From contig JARKIP010000023.1 in NCBI GenBank assembly GCA_029990175.1, positions 19,363,501-19,427,500 on the forward strand: a stretch of 64,000 nucleotides of DNA, in the 5' to 3' direction. Position 1 is the stretch's first letter. Each line of letters opens with the position of its first letter. This document shows, one piece after another, positions 56,725 to 64,000 of this stretch. Origin of the DNA: Petunia secreta (taxonomy: Eukaryota; Streptophyta; Magnoliopsida; Solanales; Solanaceae). The notes under the pieces are model-generated. The model was given only the letters and a program-made list of their open reading frames with translations. It did not search any database and had not been told where the DNA came from. The position numbers and the translations under genes are program-made.

Positions 56725-57189
56725 GGTTGGATGGTACTTTACTACATTCAGTGTTTTTACTTGAAGTATAATTAACTTCCAACACTAATTTACTTTTTAC
56801 ACTGCTGCAGAGAATATTATCGATGTGCTCGTCGTAAAAGTAAATTATCTTGTTCTAAGGCTACTAAGATGGTCCAGAGAAGTGAAACAGAGGCATCAGT
56901 TTTTGAAGTTATCTATGGAGAAAATCATAGTTGTGGTCAAGAAAGCAAAAACCAAAATAGAGAATTACTAACAAAAGAGACACAAGTAGTTGGAAGATCA
57001 GGAGGGGAAATATCTGACATATCTCAATTTCCTGAGATGGTTTCCACCCCAAATAATTCATTCTCAAACTCCAATTCACTCCTTAACATCACCAATTCCG
57101 ACTTGATGACTACACCAACTTCAGCACATGCAGAGTGGAGTTCCTCAGCTGAGGATCTTTGGACTACATTCTTTACTTCATTGAAATAA

Positions 57190-59201
57190 TATTGAATGCA
57201 TGCTCATATTCAGTTGTACTTATATATCCTAAAATTCGATTTCAGGTATTACAATTAAATTTATATTTCGTTCAGCCTTAGGCGACCGTTTTATATTGAA
57301 GTCTGATGTTTGATCGATGAATTTACGTTCACAAGACTGATCGTTTTAATGAATATTAACGAGATCGAAAATTCGAGCGACGACAAATAAACGACGAATA
57401 AATAGCACTCAAATCGATGATAAATATGGCAAGAGAATAACAAGGAGACTAGCAAAATATTCGAACACAACAAGTGAACAAATTGACTTGTCGATTTCAA
57501 GAATTAAAGCAACCAATTAAGAGCATGCGAATTATCGATGATACTATGAAATTAACCAGATTGCGTGATCGGGTGATGTGATTAACGACGAACTAAGCAA
57601 ATGATGAATTAAGTGGTCGATCCACGATTTGTCGATCTAATGAATATAACATGGATTAATAATCAACAAAAGACTGCTACTTAGATGTGATGCCGATTGC
57701 AATACGATCTATTAATTAACGATGACAGTTATGATTAATGATTGAAATAAATGAACGAACAGATAAATAATTAAACAAGCGATAAATGAACAGAAAATAA
57801 AAGATAAAGCTTATTGTATTTGATGATCGAAGGCTTGAGCTCCGTTGAAAAGAATGAGTTCCTCCTCCACAGCAAAGCCGAATTATGACAGAACAATTGC
57901 AGTGTAATGACAATATTAGTGGTGAAATAGTTGATAATGGCGGCTAATTATAAAGCTGGTGGTGATAGCAATAACGTAAATGGAGGTTGTGTTCAGAAGA
58001 ACGTAACCTTACAATGGGAAGGGGGAGTTGTATTTATAGCTAAGAGCCCAACTCTAGATGGACTCCATAACCACACGTTTCTCCACGATCTGATAAGGTC
58101 GTTATCCACGTCCAACGGCTCCCGAAAATAAAGGGATTTGATAAATCATGCTTATCTGTTGCAACGTCATCTCGTGTCTTCGAAGAAATCACTCCAATCA
58201 ACCAAAACGAATAGGCGGCTTCGATAATTATTTCTACTTGGCGACGTCTGATTTGTCCCCGATTTTGACGCGGAACTTGCCACGTATTCGGACGATTTTC
58301 GACCAATACAGTACTATATAAATGATTATTGACCGAAGTCATGTACCTAGTATTTTAGTCTAAAGGAAGAATTGGTTACCCTTATCTATTAAGAGTATAA
58401 ATCGATTCATCCGTAAGTCATATCAATATACATTTTAAAGGAGCCGCTTTCCTCTATTAAAATTTGCTCCATTAGTTATTAATATAATAAATTATTGACA
58501 TGTATCATTGCGAATTTTAATGATTAAAATGAGTATTATAATTAAATCTCTATTAGTGGTTTCAAAACTAAAATCTGCGAGTACATTTACTTATTTAATG
58601 GATAATTATTTTTCTCTCGTTCCGAGTTTTGTTTCATTGTTCAATATGTATATTTATATATGTTTATCGGTGTTTCTTTTGGATTTTTTTTTTTTTCATT
58701 ATTCAATATGCACATTTATTAGTTTGATTTTCGTGCTACAAAAGTTCGGAGTATTATACCTATTTGAAGATAGGTTTTTGCCTCTCTCCAGTCCTTGTCA
58801 GTTTGTTTCCTCCAGTCATAATTTACAACACCAAAACTAATTAGAGTAATTCTTGAATATTGATAAATTGTTGTTTCGTGGTTCTTTACGTATTATTCCA
58901 CTTTCTGTACTCCAACTTGTATCAATAGGGACCTGACTAAACGGAATTAATTCCACACCTAAGTAACGTAATGCACCATGAATTACTAAATAATTTTTAC
59001 GTCCTCAACTTGATATAGGAAGAGGAAACTTTTCCTAGTGTTGATCCTTCATGAATGAGACTAAAAAATTCATGAGGCGGTGATCATTACCATACTTTAA
59101 TACTTCAGTAAACAAAGTCCTCCTGTCGAGTTGAAATATATAGACCTCGTGATTTACGAGATCTTAGGCAAAGAATAAGATGGATACGACGTAGATGCAA
59201 G
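57190..59201. other. WRKY 3' region and unassigned repeat-like DNA
   Basis: 57190-57290 is the likely WRKY 3' UTR. From about 57295 to 58340 the sequence changes to a CGAT-rich composition (many TCGATGA, ACGACGA strings) with a TATTTATAGCTAAGAGCC string near 58029, suggestive of an old LTR or other element, but no ends were paired. The rest is AT-rich with no gene seen. Confidence 0.4.
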
Positions 59202-60345
59202 TGTAACGGTCCAAGTCCGCTAGTGATACTCTCCGCTTTAGGCCTAGGTCCGCACGGTTTTAAAACGCGTTACTAGAGTTTAAGGCGAGTTAACTTATAT
59301 ACCCACCATCTATCCTGTGTTATGTCGATGTGGGACACTTAACCCTTAGCTGGGGTGTTATATACACACCCTCTTATGGACTCAGCATCCTCGCTGAGGT
59401 TTGCCCCGCGTACCGGGATCACTACAAAAAAACCTACTGATAGCAGCGGTTCAAAATATAGTTTAGCAGCGGTTTTTACCGCTGGAAAAAAATAAACCAG
59501 CAGTTTTAAAAACGCTGGCTAAGCGGGTGTACTAAAACTAGTTGCGGACAGTTTTGTTGACCCGCTGGCATAACTGCTGGTATTTGCTTTAAATTTCAGC
59601 GGCGGTTTGTGACTGCTGCTAAACTGGGAAGGTCGATAATGAAAATAAGTACACACCCACACCCCAGCCTCTTGGACGCACGCTATCCATCCATCACTTC
59701 ACCCATATAGTTAGCTGGGCCAACCAACAGTTCAAACACTACTTCATAATACCATTTAACTCAAGACCACAGAATAGTTATGAGTTGGCAACACCTCAGG
59801 CGTCTTTGATTATAAAGGGGAAAATAGGTCCTTAAACTGTCGATGTGGGACTAGAGAAAATACTATCCCAGCGGAAAAAAACCGCTGCAAAATGCTACAA
59901 AACGCCGGGATTCATTGGTCAATTCAAAACCGCCGCAAAAAATCCCGAAACCGCCGCTAATTACTTCTTTTTGTGGCAGCTGGGAAAACCGCAGCAAAAG
60001 AGGAGCAATAGCAGCAGTTCGTTAAACCGCTGCTAAATATCCGCTGCAAAGTAGCGAAAATTTTGTAGTGGATTCGCTTAGACTCACCACTGAGGTTTGC
60101 CCCACGTACCGGAATTCGCCTAGACTCAGCACTGAACTCTAACCCACCTCGACAAGTCTGACACGGAGTGGCTCTAATACCATCTGTAACAGCCCAAGCC
60201 CACTAGTGATACTGTCCACTTTGGGCCTAGGCCCACATGGCTTTAAAACTTGTCACTAGGGTCTAAGGTCAGTTAACTTATATACCCAGCATCTCTCCCG
60301 TGTTATGCCGATGTGGGATACTTAACCCTTAGCTGGGGTGTTGCA
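59202..60345 (-). mobile_element. TRIM element, split by a CACTA insertion
   Basis: Terminal repeats at 59202-59362 and 60185-60345 read TGTAACGGTCC or TGTAACAGCCC at the left and end GGGGTGTTATA or GGTGTTGCA. On the minus strand the interior next to the 60185 repeat is GATGGTATTAGAGCC, a tRNA-Met primer-binding site. LTRs of about 161 bp and an interior of about 170 bp without ORF fit terminal-repeat retrotransposons in miniature. The interior is interrupted by 59420-60070. Confidence 0.85.
59420..60070. mobile_element. CACTA-type non-autonomous transposon
   Basis: The 651-bp element begins CACTACAAAAAAACC and ends TTTTGTAGTG, with the 3-bp target duplication GAT (59417-59419 and 60071-60073). 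Subterminal parts are full of AGCAGCGGTT / AACCGCTGC units in both orientations, the type of transposase-binding array used by CMC elements. No transposase gene is present. Confidence 0.92.
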
Positions 60346-60906
60346 TATCACGATATTGTCCAGCCCAGCCCGCTAGTGATATTGTCCGCTTTGGGCCTAG
60401 GTCCGCACGGTTTTCTCAAAAGGCATCCTCCTTCGCCCACGTTTTGAGGGAAAGTAACACGTTACAAATCTCCAGTAGCTCTGAAGTTCTGCTAGCATTA
60501 ACTCTAGCATTTTTTTTAATGATTGACGTATGTCGATCGTTCCTTTGATCAACAGAAGTATGAGTTCGATTCTCATTTTAGACTTTAACGCACGATCTAG
60601 AATGAGAAAAAAATGAAAAACTTTTTCTAAATGTCTGTAGCCTCTCGTTTATAGATATGGGGACCGTATATCAATAAACAAGACTCTACTGACACGGCTT
60701 CATAGACCCCTAGGACACTGAACCTGCTGCTCTAATACCAAGTTTGTCACGACCCGTTTTCTATACGAGCTGCAACCGGCACTTGGTACCTAAACTTGAC
60801 CGAGCGAACCCTTTAAACTTGACTGTGATGTTCTATTTCTATCATGTCATGGGAATGATGTAATCTTTAATATAAAACTTTAGTAAATGAATTTTGAGAC
60901 AAAACT
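60346..60906. other. fragments between TRIM copies
   Basis: 60362-60414 is a partial TRIM LTR head (CCCGCTAGTGATATTGTCCG, then CTTTGGGCC). At about 60728-60760 TCTAATACCAAGTTTGTCAC, then GACCC, looks like the primer site and LTR edge of another minus-strand LTR element whose remainder I cannot follow. Confidence 0.5.
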
Positions 60907-61724
60907 TATAACAGCCCAAGCCCGCTAGTGATATTGTCCGCTCTGGACCTAAGCCCTCACGGTTTTAAAACACGTCACTAGGGTCTAAGATATGTTTACT
61001 TAAATACCCAGGATCACTCATGTGTTATGCCGATGTGGGACACACTTAACCTTTAGCTTGGGTGTTACATACACCCTCTCTTATGGACTCAGCGTCCTCG
61101 CTGAGGTTTGCCCCGCGTACCGGGATTCGCCTAGACTCACCACTGAGATTTGCCCCTCGTACCGAGATTCGCCTAGACTCAACACTGAACTCTGACCCAC
61201 ATCGATAAGGCTGACACGGAGTGTCTCTGATACCATCTGTAACAGCCCAAGCCCGCTAGTGATATTTTCTGCTTTGGGCCTAGGCCCGCACGACTTTAAA
61301 ACGCGTCACTAAGGTTTAAGGCTAGTTAACTTTTATACACAGCAACTCTCCTATGTTATGCCGATGTGGGACACTTAACCCTTAGCTGGGGTGTTACATA
61401 TGGTATCAGAGCCACTCCTGTCAGCCTTGTCGATGTGGGCCAGAGTTCAGGGCTGAGTCTAGGCAAATCCCGGTACGCGGGGCAAACCTCAGTGGTGAGT
61501 CTAGGCGAATCCGGTACGCGGGGCAAACCTCAGCGAGGACGCGGAGTCTATAAGAGGGGTGTATGTAACACCCCAGCTAAGGGTTAAGTATCCCACATCG
61601 CCATAATACAAGAGAGATGCTGGGTATATAAGTATACATGCCTTAGATCTTAGTGACGCGTTTTAAAGCTGTGAGGGCCTCGGTCCAGAGCGGACAATAT
61701 CACTAGCGGGTTTGGGCTGTTACA
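60907..61724. mobile_element. TRIM array with a head-to-head inverted unit
   Basis: Order: LTR in minus orientation (60907-61069), minus interior, LTR minus (61238-61398), then an interior in plus orientation that starts TATGGTATCAGAGCC at 61399, then LTR in plus orientation (61564-61724, TGTAACACCCCAGC ... GGGCTGTTACA). The last three parts form an inverted repeat of about 161-bp arms around a 165-bp loop. A normal second TRIM would have a plus LTR before the primer site. Confidence 0.85.
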
Positions 61725-62283
61725 ATTGTCGATCAGGCTTTAAATTTGTACATACATTCACGCACGGCAAGTTTGAAAACCATGATGATCGAATTTGTCC
61801 ATGTATAATTTGTAAATGGCTGACGTGTTCTTCCATAGCCATCACCATGGCATTTTTTTCCAATGTTTTATAAGTACACATTAATATTGTGTAACTCAAT
61901 TTCGTTTTCTTCATATTTTATAGTAGTAGTATTGATGAAATTGGTAACTCTTGGTTGATTACTTATTTATCCTTGTTATCATGAAAAGTAATTACCATGC
62001 GTACGTTACTTGGGTATACTCCTGCATTTGTTTCAACGTTCACTAGCTATGCTAGTTTGCGATGTGGAGTTTTCACCTAATAATATTAGGAAATAGAATC
62101 ATCCAAAATGTGGGGTAATACTGAAAATTTCCAGAGTAGTGTAAGTTAGCCGTGTTTTAAAAAATAACATGCATGATAATAGTAAAGGATATGATCAATT
62201 TTACGCCACAATTGATGATCATTGTTCTAATTAATAATGATAAGATAAATGTGCATTTCTGGTGGAGACGAGCTCAATTACTA
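61725..62283. other. AT-rich intergenic DNA
   Basis: No gene, RNA or repeat recognised. Confidence 0.4.
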
Positions 62284-62514
62284 CTCCCTCCGTCCCAAAA
62301 TGAGTGTCTACCTTTTCTTTTTTGTTTGTCTCAAAATGAATGCCTCTTTCTTTTTATGGCAACTCTTTAAATCCAAGATTTGTTTTGTACCACAGAATTT
62401 AAAGACACTGGTCCACATTAAACACATTTTAAACCACAGGATTTAAAAGTCTTCTTTATTTTCTTAAATTCTGTGCCCAGTCAAACCCAGACACTCATTT
62501 TGAGACGGAGGGAG
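62284..62514. mobile_element. Stowaway MITE with TA target duplication
   Basis: Ends CTCCCTCCGTCCCAAAATGA and inverse TCATTTTGAGACGGAGGGAG, flanked by TA. The arms match closely for about 30 bp. Confidence 0.92.
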
Positions 62515-63220
62515 TATATTTTAACGTCTTGCAACACCACATAGATCAATAGTTAGTTGGCAAAACTATGCCAAAAACTAACTTATGTCACTGTTGGTTA
62601 CCTACTCCATTGATTCTTCCCCTCCATCTCTAAGACGATTGTGACACAATTCCTAATTAGTTCTTGTTATCTTCGGTCTGCTTTAGCTTTTTAATCAACT
62701 CCCTAACAACTTAAATCTGAGAGGTTATCAACGTTAACATGATATCACATTAATTAGGCACATAACACATCACCTCCCATTATAAAAAGAAATTCCACAT
62801 ATTTGGCTCATGAAAAAAGAAGACATCTACATGTGAGGGAGCATGTTAAGGATAGCAAATACTTCATTTATTTTTATTTATGTGAACATATTTGACTTGA
62901 TATAATTAGTAAAGAAATGAAAACTTAAAATATGTGGTCTAAATAAGTCATTGATATTTCTGTGGATATAAATCATCTCACTAAACACTAGCGATAAATT
63001 TGCCATTAATTAAATAGTAGTTTCTAAATTTAAAAATGGGCTATTTTCTTTGGAACGGAATGAAATAGTTGACTACCTAAACAACTTAAACTTTCATATA
63101 ATATGGTCACACAATTCAGCACATCTTTACCCGGAGTACTTCATTAGATTAATTAACGAATAACCATAAAATGACAAAGCTTTCTTATTTCTTACATAGA
63201 TATCATCGCCATACAACCAT
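62515..63220. other. UGT 3' flank
   Basis: AT-rich DNA downstream of the glycosyltransferase on the minus strand. It holds its 3' UTR and no other recognised feature. Confidence 0.4.
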
Positions 63221-63948
63221 TTACTTTTGAAAGGCCTTAATCCTCCATTTGGAAGCCAGTTCAGCTAATGCTTTTGTAGAGGAACCATCTTCACCAAGTA
63301 CTTTAGCTGCTGCATCTTTTAGGTCTCTCATTCTACTGCGTACTCCTTTAGCTTCTTCACCATCCATTAGTCCTTTCACCACTTCAGCAATTTCCTGTTT
63401 CCCCACAAAGCCATTCTCACTTGTTTTAGGCCTCAATGCAACTTTCAAATTCTCAGTTAACATTACTGCATTCATTCTTTGTTCAGCATATAGTGGCCAA
63501 GCAATAAGTGGGATGCCATGAACCACACTCTCTAAAGTTGAGTTCCAGCCACAGTGAGTCAAGAACCCACCTGTCGAACCATGACTAAGGATTTTAGCTT
63601 GTGGTGCCCAATTAGGCACCACTAGTCCTAGCCCTTTGGTTCTTTCCAAGAACCCTTGCGGTAAAAAATCAAGAGGGTTACTTGAACTTTGAACATTAAA
63701 GTAAGTAGCATTAGCAATTGTATCATTTGGGCATCTACTAACCCATAAAAATCTTTGCTCACTCATTTCTAACCCCATTGCAAGTTCAATTAGTTGCTCA
63801 TGTGAGAGAGTCCCACCACTTCCAAATGAGATGTACAAAACCGAGTTACTTGGCTGCTCATCTAGCCATTTCAAACACTCTAATCCATCAGCTTTACTAC
63901 TTGCATCCATATGTATAAGCGGTCCAACTGGGTAAACCGGTGGCTTTC
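63221..63948 (-). CDS. UDP-glycosyltransferase, UGT72-like (3' exon, partial)
   Basis: The last exon of a family 1 glycosyltransferase. It starts at 63948 after a TATGCAG acceptor with KPPVYPVGPLIHMDAS. SVLYISFGSGGTLSHEQLIE follows, then the 44-residue PSPG box from WAPQAKILSHGSTGGFLTHC through CGWNSTLESVVHGIPLIAWP to YAEQ. The terminal Gln and the HCGWNS core are the UDP-sugar-binding residues, and Gln usually means UDP-glucose. The C-terminus is LASKWRIKAFQK. The family glucosylates small phenolics such as monolignols or hydroquinone in the cytosol. The N-terminal acceptor-binding half is in an upstream exon beyond 64000, and 63949-64000 is intron. Confidence 0.88.
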
Positions 63949-64000
63949 CTGCATAGCCACACGTACCATATAATTAAATAAACACGTTTTTCTCACCACT

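Larger units (their letters stand above)
52024..57189 (+). pseudogene. WRKY transcription factor, group III-like, with a 5-nt insertion in the WRKY heptad
   Basis: Exons 52024-52337, 53744-53871 and 56811-57189 have matching phase (ag|a at both joins). Exon 1 encodes MGEENCWEREVVITELTKGK and a Ser-rich stretch ending in SRKR. Exon 2 reads EDGYSWRK and then, in another frame, YGQKHILGAKYPR: five extra nucleotides (TTAAA within 53829-53834) break WRKYGQK, and a TAG follows in the original frame at 53853. Exon 3 encodes YYRCARRKSKLSC ... YGENHSC, a C-x-C-x-HxC zinc finger with slightly longer spacing than the usual C-x7-C-x23-HxC, and a tail ending DLWTTFFTSLK. Without the insertion the product would be about 271 residues, normal for group III. 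As read, it cannot make a WRKY domain. An assembly error is possible. A copia element sits in intron 2. Confidence 0.8.

Noticed and set aside
57931..58342. Open frames on both strands in CGAT-rich DNA
   Set aside because: Short, mutually overlapping and without a recognisable domain; more likely part of an unassigned repeat.
63249..63521. Plus-strand frame opposite the UGT exon
   Set aside because: Antisense shadow of the PSPG-containing exon.

Overview
The window is plant nuclear DNA. It has multi-exon genes with GT..AG introns, AT-rich intergenic DNA and dense nested transposons. Protein content and repeat families (Stowaway-like MITEs, a TRIM with tRNA-Met primer site, an Athila-type element with tRNA-Asp primer site) fit a eudicot, most likely Solanaceae. 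The family assignment is an inference from the general look of the proteins and repeats, not a database match.

Host genes, left to right: a complete ATG6/Beclin-1 autophagy gene (+, 837-8044, 9 exons, 519 codons); a complete group I-like cyclic nucleotide-gated channel (-, 9446-13798, 8 exons, 724 codons) convergent with it; a CHID1-type GH18 chitinase-like gene (+, 33142-38415, 8 exons, 426 codons); a group III-like WRKY gene (+, 52024-57189) that looks broken by a 5-nt insertion inside the WRKYGQK heptad; and the 3' exon of a UGT72-like glycosyltransferase (-, 63221-63948) that runs off the right edge.

The most interesting object is a Mutator-like element of about 15.2 kb (about 16266-31426). 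It has related ends and a 9-bp direct repeat at the borders I propose. It carries an apparently intact MULE transposase (-), a large DUF1985 plus ULP1-type SUMO-protease gene (+) with catalytic His/Asp/Gln/Cys in place, a small coiled-coil protein (+) and two B3-like DNA-binding genes (one -, one + with an in-frame stop). All its non-coding DNA, introns included, is peppered with variants of the short motif GGACTGAACTTC in both orientations, some fused into perfect palindromes. This is the layout expected of a transposon that encodes its own sequence-specific anti-silencing factor, by analogy with Arabidopsis VANDAL elements and VANC proteins. The motif, and a role for B3-like proteins in it, are new to me.

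Other mobile DNA: a 6.9-kb Athila-lineage element with only gag-protease (44146-51078; TSD ACAAT); a 2.25-kb copia derivative in a WRKY intron whose ORF joins gag-protease to the tail of the polyprotein (54474-56724; TSD GGTTG); a nest of TRIM elements, one split by a CACTA element and one with a head-to-head arrangement (59202-61724); a LINE 3' remnant in ATG6; hAT-type MITEs in CNGC and CHID1 introns; at least six Stowaway-like MITEs; and a 2.8-kb field of tandem and dispersed repeats at 40.7-43.6 kb. All exon limits were set by hand from reading frame and splice dinucleotides.
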